Source: an uncultured Anderseniella sp.
Lineage (GTDB): Bacteria > Pseudomonadota > Alphaproteobacteria > Rhizobiales > Aestuariivirgaceae
Length of the DNA: 64,000 bases
Assembly (NCBI GenBank): GCA_947488295.1
Contig: CANKYU010000002.1
Location: forward strand, 682,001-746,000
Direction: 5' to 3'
The position numbers and the translations under genes were made by a program. Of this stretch, positions 1 through 7,982 are shown piece after piece (the stretch's first letter is position 1; each line of letters begins with the position of its first letter). The notes beneath the pieces are model-generated. The model did not search any database, had not been told where the DNA came from, and worked only from the letters and a program-made list of their open reading frames with translations.

Positions 1-558
1 TTCACCAACGGCTTCACGCACCTTGATCAGGCGTTCGACGTCTGCACGCCAGTCAGCGTCCGCCCCCAGCTTGGCCTGGAACTGCCGGATGCCGGTGGCA
101 TGAGCCTCGCGCGCCATGCGGGCCATGTCGTCCGGGGCCACGCAGGTTATGGAATGATATAGCGGCATGGTCTCTTGCCGCGCGCCGCCCAGCAGGGCAT
201 GCAGCGGCAGGTGCGCTGCCTGTGCGGTCAGGTCCCACAGGGCGGTGTCGACGGCGGACTTGGCGTAATCATGTCCAGGCAGGTAGGCATCGAGCCGGTC
301 CATGAGCGCTTCCGGCCCGACCGGGTCGGCGCCGAGAATGACCGGCGCCAGTTCCTCAAGTGCCGGGGCCACGCCGCGCGCATATGCCGGCAGGTAATGC
401 GGGATCGGACACACTTCGCCCCAGCCGGAAAGGCCGGTATCGGTTTGAAGCCGCACAATGGCGGTTTCAACCGTGTCACAAGCCTTGCCGTCGGCCATGT
501 AATAGGTCTCATGGCTGGTCAGCGGCACCAGCCACACCGTGATGGCGGTTATCTTCAT
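1..558 (-). CDS. Enolase-superfamily (mandelate racemase/muconate lactonizing-like) enzyme, C-terminus cut off by window
   Basis: The first 186 codons are visible, starting MKITAITVW, and the frame is open to the window edge, so the C-terminal part of the barrel is missing. The N-terminal capping domain has the usual GLSGWGEVCPI and AKSAVDTALWDL blocks, and the barrel begins with FQAKLG, which holds the KxK-position acid/base lysine. Members abstract a proton alpha to a carboxylate, as racemases, epimerases or dehydratases. The start lies 6 bp after the stop of a paralogous enzyme (565-1671), so the two are probably co-transcribed. Substrate is unknown; a betaine or amino-acid derivative is inferred from neighbours. 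The metal ligands lie outside the window. Confidence 0.85.
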   Translation of the reverse strand, partial: MKITAITVWLVPLTSHETYYMADGKACDTVETAIVRLQTDTGLSGWGEVCPIPHYLPAYARGVAPALEELAPVILGADPVGPEALMDRLDAYLPGHDYAKSAVDTALWDLTAQAAHLPLHALLGGARQETMPLYHSITCVAPDDMARMAREAHATGIRQFQAKLGADADWRADVERLIKVREAVGE

Positions 559-564
559 TGTACC

Positions 565-1671
565 CTACTCATAGACAGCCACCGGATCGCCGAGGAAGGC
601 CTCGTCCGGATCACAACCGAGCCCAGGCGTATCGTCGACTGTCAGAATGCCGTTCTCGGTGCGGCAACCCCGGCCCGGCGCCACATCCACCGTCAGCATG
701 TCCTGGCACGACCAGGAGGCGCGGATAAACTCTTGCGGGATTGACTGCGCCAGGTGGGCGGCTTCGGTATCGGCCATCACCGAGCCGCCGGTGGCCATTA
801 CGAACATCTGGATGCCGTGGGCCAGCGCAACATCGCGCATGCGCCGGGCCTTGGTCAGACCGCCGACACGGTTGAGCTTGATGCCGAAGACGTCGGCGAT
901 ACCGTCGCGCGCGATACGGCAGGCATCCTGCAGCGTCACCAGGGTTTCATCGACGCTGATCGGTGACGTGGTCACCTTTCGGATTTCCGCAATGTCGTCG
1001 AGCGTTTCACCGGGCTGTTCAAACGTCACGCCAAGGTCGGCAACCGCGTTCATGACGATGCTGGCTTCGCGCCGGGTCCAGGCCCGGTTGACGTCATAGA
1101 GCATGATCTCGCCCGGATTGCGATTGGCTTCAATATGCCGGATGCGCTCGATGTCCGCATCGGCATTGCCGCCGACCTTGGCGGAATGCGCCACATAACC
1201 GCGCTCTCGATATCTGTTGATGATGCCCATCATGTAGTCCGGATCGCCCGATGATACGGAAGAGGCAGCCGGTGTGCCGGTATCACGCCTGCCGCCCAGC
1301 AGGTCGGCAATGGGCAGTCCGGATGCCTTGCCCGCAATGTCCCAGCACGCCAGATCGACCGGCGCCTTGGCATACAGATGGCCGGGCAGGCACAGGTCCA
1401 TGGCCCGTTCGACCAGGTCGGTCATGCGCGGGTCGTGGCCGACAATGGCAGGTGCCATGGTTTCAATCCCGGCGCGGATACCGGGTCCGTGCGCCGGCAC
1501 ATAGGTGTGCCCCCATGGCGTTCCCTCGCCCCAGCCGGTCAGACCGGCATCGGTTTCCAGCTTGACGAAAGTGGCATCGAGCACCTCGAACTTGAGCCGT
1601 CCACCGGACAGCCAGTATGGGTCCGCCAGCGGCAGGTCCTTCTGGTAGACGGAAATACGGGTGATCTTCAT
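565..1671 (-). CDS. Enolase-superfamily epimerase/dehydratase, possibly betaine-epimerase-like
   Basis: A full-length (368 aa) MR/MLE-type enolase-superfamily protein. The N-terminal capping domain has GLTGWGEGTPWG. The barrel shows the lysine of AHSAKVGG, metal ligands in LYDVN, FEQP and SVDETL, and a second lysine in GIKLNRVGG. These are the two acid/base lysines and three carboxylates expected of the family. From memory the overall pattern resembles hydroxyproline-betaine 2-epimerase (HpbD), and the Rieske oxygenase and dimethylglycine-dehydrogenase-like genes nearby fit betaine catabolism; the exact substrate is inference. Its start overlaps the end of the MDR dehydrogenase gene by 4 bp (ATGA), so the genes are translationally coupled. 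Confidence 0.87.
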   Translation of the reverse strand: MKITRISVYQKDLPLADPYWLSGGRLKFEVLDATFVKLETDAGLTGWGEGTPWGHTYVPAHGPGIRAGIETMAPAIVGHDPRMTDLVERAMDLCLPGHLYAKAPVDLACWDIAGKASGLPIADLLGGRRDTGTPAASSVSSGDPDYMMGIINRYRERGYVAHSAKVGGNADADIERIRHIEANRNPGEIMLYDVNRAWTRREASIVMNAVADLGVTFEQPGETLDDIAEIRKVTTSPISVDETLVTLQDACRIARDGIADVFGIKLNRVGGLTKARRMRDVALAHGIQMFVMATGGSVMADTEAAHLAQSIPQEFIRASWSCQDMLTVDVAPGRGCRTENGILTVDDTPGLGCDPDEAFLGDPVAVYE

Positions 1672-2753
1672 GGCACGGTCACCACGATATTGCCGGTGTG
1701 CTTCTTGTCGATGAAAGCCTGCTGGGCGTCGTGAAGCTGCTGCAGCGGATAGGTTGCGGCAAGCGCCGGTTTTACTTCGCCGCGTTCGATGTAACCGACC
1801 AGATCGGCGAACACACCGGGCGGGACAATGGTCGCGCCGGTAAAGGTCAGGTCACGCAGATAGAAAGTCCTCAGGTCCATCTCCACCATGGGCCCGGCAA
1901 TGGCACCGGCGCAGGTGTAACGCCCACCCCGGTCGAGCACGTCAATCAGTTGCGGCCAGTAGCTGCCGCCGACAACATCCGCCACGACACTGACGGTGTC
2001 GCGGCCAATGACCTGCGTCAGGGCCTGTTTCAGATTGTCAGGCGCGCGGTCCAGGATGGCATGGGGTTCGAAGCCTGATACTGAATCATGCTTGGATTTG
2101 CTTGCCATGGCGATGGTGGTTGCGCCGCGCCGGTTTGCCAGCTGGATCAGCGCCGATCCGACACCGCCGGACGCGCCGGGTATGAGAACCGTATCGCCGC
2201 CGGTTACGTTGGCGCGGTTGAGCATGTTCTCCGCGGTGATCCAGGATGTTGCAAAGGTCGCAAGTTCCGCATCGGAAAGCGTGCTGTCAACGGCATGAAC
2301 ATTGCGCTCATCGACCTTCACATACTCCGCAAACCCGCCATCGCATTCGGAGCCGAAATAGCCGGTCTTGTCCATGTTGAGCGGATCGTTCCAGTCGCGC
2401 ACCCAGGTCTCGACCAACACCCTGCGCCCGATGAGCCTGTCCGGACCGGCGACAACCGTGCCGCAGACATCGGCACCCTGGATACGCGGGAAGGTGATCG
2501 GTGCACCACCCCATGTGGCATCGTCATCATCGGCGCTGTCGAAAGCACCTCCGGTGGTGTTCTCGCTGACGCCTTTGGAATACCACGCGGTGCGGGTGTT
2601 CACATCGGTGTTGTTGAGGCCGCAGGCATGCACCTTGACCAGCACTTCACCGGTGCCTGCAACCGGCACCGGCCAGTCGGTATGATAGACGAGCTTGTCC
2701 ATGTCGCCGTGGCCGGTGAGCACGAAGGCTTTCATTTTGGCAGGGATAGTCAT
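1668..2753 (-). CDS. Zinc-type alcohol dehydrogenase / quinone reductase, MDR superfamily
   Basis: A 361-aa medium-chain dehydrogenase/reductase. The GroES-like N-terminal half is followed by the Rossmann nucleotide-binding motif GASGGVGSALIQLANRRGA. RIQGADVCGTVV and FAEYVKVDERNV blocks are typical of the family. It has an insert around residues 60-85 rich in Asp (SADDDDATWGG). It probably oxidises or reduces a small carbonyl/alcohol intermediate with NAD(P)H. It overlaps both neighbours by 4 bp (ATGA), lying second in the minus-strand operon after the dimethylglycine-dehydrogenase-like gene. Substrate not determinable from sequence. Confidence 0.85.
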   Translation of the reverse strand: MTIPAKMKAFVLTGHGDMDKLVYHTDWPVPVAGTGEVLVKVHACGLNNTDVNTRTAWYSKGVSENTTGGAFDSADDDDATWGGAPITFPRIQGADVCGTVVAGPDRLIGRRVLVETWVRDWNDPLNMDKTGYFGSECDGGFAEYVKVDERNVHAVDSTLSDAELATFATSWITAENMLNRANVTGGDTVLIPGASGGVGSALIQLANRRGATTIAMASKSKHDSVSGFEPHAILDRAPDNLKQALTQVIGRDTVSVVADVVGGSYWPQLIDVLDRGGRYTCAGAIAGPMVEMDLRTFYLRDLTFTGATIVPPGVFADLVGYIERGEVKPALAATYPLQQLHDAQQAFIDKKHTGNIVVTVP

Positions 2754-5200
2754 TGGGCTGGCTCCAGTGCGGCATCGGTTCGAGGTAGCAGGCTTTGCGG
2801 ATCGTAAGCAGGCTCACCCAGCACACACGCTGAACGCGGTTCACCGGCAATGACCACTTCCAGCTTGGTGCCTGGCGCGGCGGCCCGCGGCTTGATATAG
2901 GCAAAGGCCAGAATTTTTCCGACCGTATGGCCATAGGCGACGGAGGCTGTAGAGCCAACCACTTCGCCGTCATGCAGAACAGCCTCGCCGCCATTGCCGT
3001 CCCAGACGCCATCCGGTTCGATGGCGATGTAGGCGCATACCCAGGGCAGCGGCCTGTCGAGGCTGGCTTCAGTCTGCTGTTTGCCAAAGAACTGTTTGCC
3101 CATTTTGACAAAGCGCATGACACCGGCTTCCGGCAAGGTTACCTCATTGGTCAGTTCACCAGCGCCTTTAAACATTTTTTCCATGCGCAGAATGTTCATG
3201 GCGAAGGAACCGTAGTCGGCAATGCCGTGAGCTTCGCCCGCTGCCCACAGCGCATCATAGATGGCCGGCGTGGCGTCTCGGGGGCCGTGAAATTCCCATC
3301 CCAGCTCACCGGCATAGGACATGCGGAACGCCCACACCAGGTGACCGGAGATCCGGATTTCACGAGCCGACATCCAGCGGAAGCCTGCATTGTCCAGCGG
3401 GGTATCGGTGCAGGCTGAAAGAATATCGCGCGATTTTGGGCCGTTCAGCGACAGAGCTGCCCAGTCATCTGACAGCGTGATGACTTTGATGTCTTCGTCG
3501 TCGCGATGCAGCGCCAGGTGATCCAGCAGACGCTGTTCGAAGAAGGCGGCACACACCAGGTAGAAGCGATCCTCGGCGAGCCGCACAATGGTCAACTCGA
3601 TCTCGATGCGGCCGCGGCGATTGAGCAGATGGGTCAGCGCGATGCCGCCCGGCTTCCTGGGCAGGCGGTTCGGGACCAGGCCGTCAAGGAAACCCTCTGC
3701 ATCCGGGCCTGACACTTCGACCTTGGTGAAGCCGGTGATGTCCATGATGCCGGCGCGTTCGCGCACCGCCTTTACCTCTGCTGCCAGCAGGTCATGGAGT
3801 TCGGTGCGCCGGAACGAATAATGGTCACGCTGCTCGATGCCGCCTGTTGCAAACCAGCGCGGGCGCTCATGACCGTAGACCTCCTCATACACCGCACCCT
3901 TGGCTTTCAGTCGGTCATATAACGGTCCGGGTTTTACAGGCCGCCCGTCGAGGCGGTTGAAATGCGGGAACGGGATCTCGTGGCGCAGGCAGTAATCCTC
4001 CTTTGCCTTGACCACCTGCCAGTCACTGGTGGCGTAGGCACCGAAGCGGCGCGGGTCGTAGTCGCGCATGGAAATATCGGCAGCGCCATGCACCATCCAG
4101 CGCGCCAGCTCGCGGGTGAGACCGGGACCCCAGCCAATACCGATCTGGGTGCCGCAACAGCACCAGTAATTACTGACACCCGGTGCCGGGCCGATCAGCG
4201 GATTGCCATCAGGCGGATGCGAGATGGCACCGTGCACCTCGCGCTTGATGCCAAGTTCGGCGAAGACCGGCATGCGGTCCATGGCGTTTTCCAGCCAGGG
4301 CATGATGCGGTCATAGTCGGCGGCAAACAATTCGTTTTCAGCTTCCCACGGGCAATGATCCTCCCAGACCGTGTTGGGGTTTTGCTTCTCATAAATGCCG
4401 ATCAGGCCGGATTTTTGCTCCATGCGGATATAGCCGGACACCAGCCTGTCATCGCGGATGACCGGCAGTTCCCGGTCAAGCTCGAGAAATTCCGGCACCG
4501 TGTCGGTCACAAGGTAATGATGGGTCATGGAGGTCATCGGCAATTGCAGGCCGGACCAATCCCCCATCTGCCGGGCATAGGTGCCGCCTGCGTTGACGAC
4601 ATGCTCACAGACAATGTCGCCATGCTCGGTCGAGACTTTCCATTCGCCGCCCGGCAATTGCACAATATTAATGGCGCGGCAGTGGCGGATGATTTTCGCA
4701 CCGAGCCTGCGGGCACTTGCCGCCATGGCCTGGGTAACGCCTGACGGGTCGGCATGACCGTCGTCGGGTGTGTACAGCGCGCCGACGACGCCATCCAGGT
4801 TGTAGAACGGGTGCAGTTCGGCGATCCTCGCCGGACCGACCAGTTCGATATTGAAGCCCAAGGAGCGCCCGACCGACAGCGTCTGGCGCAGCCAGTCCAT
4901 CTCGTCTTCGGTATAGGCCAGCCGGAACGACCCGCAGCCGTGCCAGGTGACCGACTGGCCGGTCTCGGCTTCCAGCTTTCCCGAGTACAGGCCGATATTG
5001 TAGTCAACGCATTTGCCGAGGCCGTAACTGGAGGTGGAATGGGTGATCTGGCCGGCTGCATGCCAGGTGGAGCCGGACGTCAGTTCGGCCTTTTCCAGCA
5101 GGACAATGTCGCTCCAGCCCTCATGGGCCAGGTGATAGGCAATGCCGCAGCCCATCACGCCACCGCCAACGATCACTACCCGCGCTTGAGACGGCACCAT
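2750..5200 (-). CDS. FAD-dependent dimethylglycine/sarcosine dehydrogenase-like protein with GcvT domain
   Basis: An 816-aa protein built like dimethylglycine dehydrogenase: an N-terminal DAO-type FAD domain (VVIVGGGVMGCGIAYHLA, residues about 8-25), a TWHAAGQ motif near residue 45 whose His is the covalent flavin attachment site in this family, and a C-terminal aminomethyltransferase (GcvT-like) half with SYAGELGWEFHG. Such enzymes oxidatively N-demethylate methylated amines and hand the one-carbon unit to tetrahydrofolate. It is the first gene of the minus-strand operon and diverges from an RpiR-type regulator. With the Rieske oxygenase on the opposite strand it suggests stepwise demethylation of a betaine. 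Confidence 0.9.
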   Translation of the reverse strand: MVPSQARVVIVGGGVMGCGIAYHLAHEGWSDIVLLEKAELTSGSTWHAAGQITHSTSSYGLGKCVDYNIGLYSGKLEAETGQSVTWHGCGSFRLAYTEDEMDWLRQTLSVGRSLGFNIELVGPARIAELHPFYNLDGVVGALYTPDDGHADPSGVTQAMAASARRLGAKIIRHCRAINIVQLPGGEWKVSTEHGDIVCEHVVNAGGTYARQMGDWSGLQLPMTSMTHHYLVTDTVPEFLELDRELPVIRDDRLVSGYIRMEQKSGLIGIYEKQNPNTVWEDHCPWEAENELFAADYDRIMPWLENAMDRMPVFAELGIKREVHGAISHPPDGNPLIGPAPGVSNYWCCCGTQIGIGWGPGLTRELARWMVHGAADISMRDYDPRRFGAYATSDWQVVKAKEDYCLRHEIPFPHFNRLDGRPVKPGPLYDRLKAKGAVYEEVYGHERPRWFATGGIEQRDHYSFRRTELHDLLAAEVKAVRERAGIMDITGFTKVEVSGPDAEGFLDGLVPNRLPRKPGGIALTHLLNRRGRIEIELTIVRLAEDRFYLVCAAFFEQRLLDHLALHRDDEDIKVITLSDDWAALSLNGPKSRDILSACTDTPLDNAGFRWMSAREIRISGHLVWAFRMSYAGELGWEFHGPRDATPAIYDALWAAGEAHGIADYGSFAMNILRMEKMFKGAGELTNEVTLPEAGVMRFVKMGKQFFGKQQTEASLDRPLPWVCAYIAIEPDGVWDGNGGEAVLHDGEVVGSTASVAYGHTVGKILAFAYIKPRAAAPGTKLEVVIAGEPRSACVLGEPAYDPQSLLPRTDAALEPAQ

Positions 5201-5247
5201 TGATTTTCACTCCGGCAAGAGTTGTTTTGCGATGGACAACAGCTATC

Positions 5248-5259
5248 GTACAATTGTAC
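5248..5259. promoter_or_regulatory. 12-bp perfect palindrome, candidate operator of the divergent cluster
   Basis: GTACAATTGTAC is a perfect palindrome located between the minus-strand catabolic operon (start 5200) and the ATG at 5271 of the RpiR regulator gene. Position and symmetry fit an autoregulatory operator. If translation instead began at the in-frame ATG at 5232 the palindrome would lie within the coding sequence, so it slightly favours the 5271 start. Binding by the RpiR protein is inference. Confidence 0.45.
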
Positions 5260-5270
5260 ACTCGTCAATC

Positions 5271-6182
5271 ATGAATGATATAAACGTACCATCATCAGAT
5301 CAATACGCACCGCCTGACCTTCTCGGCAGGTTGACCACGGCGCTTGCCAGCCTGACGCCGGAAGTGCGCAAGGCGGCCACTTTCGTGCTGGAAAATCCCA
5401 ACGAGGTGGGGGTCAGCTCGATACGTGAAATTGCCACCGCGGCAGACGTAAAACCCAATACGCTGGTGCGCATGGCCAGGGTCCTGGGCTTTGACGGCTA
5501 TGAGGATTTCCGCGAACCGTTTCGCGAAGAGATCAGGCGCGGCACGGCGAGCTTTCCCGACCGGGCCCGCTGGCTGCAGTCGCTGAGCCAGTCCGGCAAA
5601 CTGGGCAGCCTGTACGCCGACATGGTCAATTCGGCCCTGCGCAATATCGAGGAGACCTTTGCCGGTATCGACGAGAAAGCGCTCAAGTCAGCCGCAGACG
5701 ACATCTGGGCATCGCGGCAGGTGTTTGTGCTGGGCGTCGGGGTCAACAACTCGAACGTTCGCAATTTCGCCTATCTGGCAGCAACCGGCATGGAACAGTT
5801 CCATCCCATTCCGAAGCCCGGCAGCACTGCTGTTGACGACCTGGCGCGCGCCGACGAGCGCGACGTGTTGATTGCGATCACCTGCAAGCCATATCGCAGC
5901 GAGGTGGTGGAAGCGGTTCGCATCGCGCGCGAACAGGGTTTGACCATTGTCGGCATTTCCGACAGTCCGGCCTCGCCGATCGTTGCCGGATCGCGGCATG
6001 GATTTGTGGTCGCTGCCGACACGCCGCAGTTCTTTCCGTCATCGGTTTCCACCATCGCGCTGCTGGAGACGCTGTTGTCATTCGTCATCGCATCGGCCGA
6101 CAGCGAGATCGTCGGGCGCGTCAAAAAGTTCCATGAACGCCGCCACGAGCTGGGCATCTATGTGGAGGAGGAAACAGGCTGA
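5271..6182 (+). CDS. RpiR-family (HTH + SIS) transcriptional regulator
   Basis: An N-terminal RpiR helix-turn-helix (SIREIATAADVKPNTLVRMARVLGFDGYEDFR) is followed by a SIS sugar-isomerase fold (DIWASRQVFVLGVG and DVLIAITCKPYRSEVVEAV). RpiR proteins usually sense phosphosugars, but many alphaproteobacterial ones control other catabolic clusters. I take the ATG at 5271 because it leaves 70 bp for divergent promoters and keeps the palindrome upstream; an in-frame ATG at 5232 with a weak AAGAG upstream is the alternative. It is followed after 2 bp by the Rieske oxygenase gene, so it is probably the local regulator of both arms. Confidence 0.88.
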   Translation: MNDINVPSSDQYAPPDLLGRLTTALASLTPEVRKAATFVLENPNEVGVSSIREIATAADVKPNTLVRMARVLGFDGYEDFREPFREEIRRGTASFPDRARWLQSLSQSGKLGSLYADMVNSALRNIEETFAGIDEKALKSAADDIWASRQVFVLGVGVNNSNVRNFAYLAATGMEQFHPIPKPGSTAVDDLARADERDVLIAITCKPYRSEVVEAVRIAREQGLTIVGISDSPASPIVAGSRHGFVVAADTPQFFPSSVSTIALLETLLSFVIASADSEIVGRVKKFHERRHELGIYVEEETG

Positions 6183-6184
6183 TC

Positions 6185-7276
6185 ATGCCGCTGAAGTCAA
6201 ACCCCACCAGATCGCTTGATGCACGCTATTACACCGATCCGGCGGTGTTCCGGATCGAGTCCGATGGCTTGTTCAAGCGCACCTGGCAATTTGCCGGACA
6301 CATCTCCCAGGTCGAAAACACCGGTGACTACTTCACCTTCTCGATGGCCGGGGAAAACCTGTTCTGCATAAGAGACAGGGATGGTGCGATAAATGCCTAC
6401 TACAATGTCTGCCAGCATCGCGCCCATGAACTGGTGCATGGCGAAGGCCATACCAGGCTGCTGGTGTGCCCTTATCATGCCTGGACCTATGAACTGTCCG
6501 GCCAGTTGCGCTCCGGGCCAAACATCCAATCGGTGCCCGGATTCGACAAGTCGGACATCTGCCTGACGCCGGTGCGCATCGAAGAGTTCTGCGGCTTCCT
6601 GTTCGCCAATCTCGACCCGGACGCCGAGCCCATGGACGTGTGGTTTCCCGACGTACGCAAACAACTCAGTTCATTCGTTCCCCATCACGGCCGGCTCAAA
6701 CATGTCGAATGGGTGGAGATTCCGGAAAACTGCAACTGGAAAGTATCCATAGAAAACTATTCCGAATGCTACCACTGCAAGCTCAACCACCAGACATTCT
6801 CGACCGGTGTTGTGAAACCGGAAAGCTATGATATCCAGCCGCAGGGGTTTTGCCTGCGCCATACCACCGAGTGCCAGAACCTCGACCGGATGAGCTATGC
6901 GATCGATCTGAACTCGAATGAACACGCAGGCGAGTATTCGTCTTGGTTCCTGTGGCCGATGTTCTCGTTCCAGGTCTATCCGGGCAATGTCCTGAATACC
7001 TATCACTGGCGCGCGGTGGATGCTGATCACGTGGTGGTCTGGCGCGGCTGGTACACCATCGACGGGGCGAAGTCCGATGTGATCAGCAAGCTTGCGGTAC
7101 AGGACCGCGAGACCACGGTGGAGGAGGACATTCACCTGGTTGAATCGGTCCAGCGCGGCCTGAGATCATCAGGCTACCGGCCCGGCCCGCTGGTGGTCGA
7201 TCCGAAATGCGGCGTCAACTCGGAACACTCGGTGGAAAAACTTCAACAATGGATGCGGGAAGCTGTCGATGGATGA
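6185..7276 (+). CDS. Rieske [2Fe-2S] oxygenase alpha subunit, quaternary-amine (GbcA/CntA-like) type
   Basis: A 363-aa ring-hydroxylating-oxygenase-type alpha subunit. Rieske ligands are C76-x-H78 and C95-x2-H98 (VCQHRAH, VCPYHAW). The mononuclear iron site is NYSECYHCKLNH with H197 and H202. The bridging residue between the two centres is Glu194 rather than the Asp of aromatic dioxygenases; Glu here is typical of enzymes that act on carnitine and glycine betaine. It likely N-demethylates or cleaves a betaine-type substrate. No reductase partner (GbcB-like) is in the window, so electrons must come from a protein encoded elsewhere. It overlaps the CMD gene by 8 bp. Confidence 0.88.
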   Translation: MPLKSNPTRSLDARYYTDPAVFRIESDGLFKRTWQFAGHISQVENTGDYFTFSMAGENLFCIRDRDGAINAYYNVCQHRAHELVHGEGHTRLLVCPYHAWTYELSGQLRSGPNIQSVPGFDKSDICLTPVRIEEFCGFLFANLDPDAEPMDVWFPDVRKQLSSFVPHHGRLKHVEWVEIPENCNWKVSIENYSECYHCKLNHQTFSTGVVKPESYDIQPQGFCLRHTTECQNLDRMSYAIDLNSNEHAGEYSSWFLWPMFSFQVYPGNVLNTYHWRAVDADHVVVWRGWYTIDGAKSDVISKLAVQDRETTVEEDIHLVESVQRGLRSSGYRPGPLVVDPKCGVNSEHSVEKLQQWMREAVDG

Positions 7277-7649
7277 GACTCTGTTCGAGAAAGGCCTGGC
7301 CAAGCGCAAGTCGACGCTGGGCGCTGAATATGTGGAAGCCAACCTGGCCGCGGCCGATGACTTCACCCGGCCCTTCCAGGAAGCCATGACCGCCTGGTGC
7401 TGGGGCTTCGGCTGGGGCGATGAGGTCATCGACGTCAAGACCCGCTCAATGATGAACCTCGCCATGATCGGCGCGCTGGGCAAGATGCACGAGTGGGAAA
7501 CCCACTGCCGCGGTGCGATCAACAATGGTGTCAGCAAGGAAGAGATCCGGGCGATCATCCATGTGGTGGGCATCTATTGCGGCGTACCACAGTCGCTGGA
7601 GTGCTTTCGGGTTGCCCGCAAAGTGCTGGAGGAGCGGGACCTGCTCTAG
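7269..7649 (+). CDS. Carboxymuconolactone decarboxylase (CMD)-family protein
   Basis: A 126-aa protein with the CMD family layout: MNLAMIGALGKMHEWETHCRGA followed by GVSKEEIRAIIHVVGIYCGVP. Family members include 4-carboxymuconolactone decarboxylase and AhpD-like thiol proteins; the CxxC of AhpD is absent and only single Cys residues remain (C82 region and C106 region), so a peroxidase role is unlikely. It overlaps the Rieske gene and is presumably translated with it. Its reaction in a betaine pathway is unknown. Confidence 0.82.
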   Translation: MDETLFEKGLAKRKSTLGAEYVEANLAAADDFTRPFQEAMTAWCWGFGWGDEVIDVKTRSMMNLAMIGALGKMHEWETHCRGAINNGVSKEEIRAIIHVVGIYCGVPQSLECFRVARKVLEERDLL

Positions 7650-7683
7650 TTGTAGAGCGTCAGGCGAAATATTTGGGCCTTTT

Positions 7684-7697
7684 GGACTCTTCAGTCC
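7684..7697. repeat. Small perfect hairpin after the CMD gene
   Basis: GGACT-CTTC-AGTCC forms a perfect 5-bp stem 35 bp after the CMD stop. No T-run follows, so it is at best a weak end-of-transcript structure. Confidence 0.3.
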
Positions 7698-7764
7698 AGC
7701 GAAAGCTCGTTGCTGCAAGGGAAAATTTTGAGGCGTTGAATCTGTGTTTGATGTTTTTCAAGAA

Positions 7765-7884
7765 TGTCATCACCCGGCTTGACCGGGTGACCCAGTGCCC
7801 GAGGTTTCTCAGGTTTTGGCCCACTTGTGCCGTACTTGAAAACACGGTGGATACTGGGTTGCCCGGTCAAGCCGGGCAATGACA
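7765..7884. repeat. Imperfect inverted repeat of alphaproteobacterial intergenic type
   Basis: Two 32-bp arms (7765-7796 and 7853-7884) are near-perfect reverse complements. Each contains CCCGGCTTGACCGGG or its complement, itself a palindrome. Between them lie 56 bp. Repeats of this kind are scattered through many alphaproteobacterial genomes, where they sit after convergent genes, as here (the CMD gene and the ABC ATPase gene converge). Confidence 0.75.
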
Positions 7885-7941
7885 ATTTGTGGATGCTGGA
7901 ATCCATTGCACCGGTTGCGCCGGACCTTCAGGGAGTATTGG

Positions 7942-7961
7942 ATCCCAACTTTCGCTGGGAT
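7942..7961. repeat. Short palindromic repeat
   Basis: ATCCCAAC-TTTC-GCTGGGAT forms an 8-bp stem with one mismatch, followed by GACGGT. It resembles another common alphaproteobacterial intergenic repeat and may also end transcripts from either side. The whole 7650-7982 interval holds only repeats. Confidence 0.5.
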
Positions 7962-7982
7962 GACGGTGTCGACAAGTTGTCG

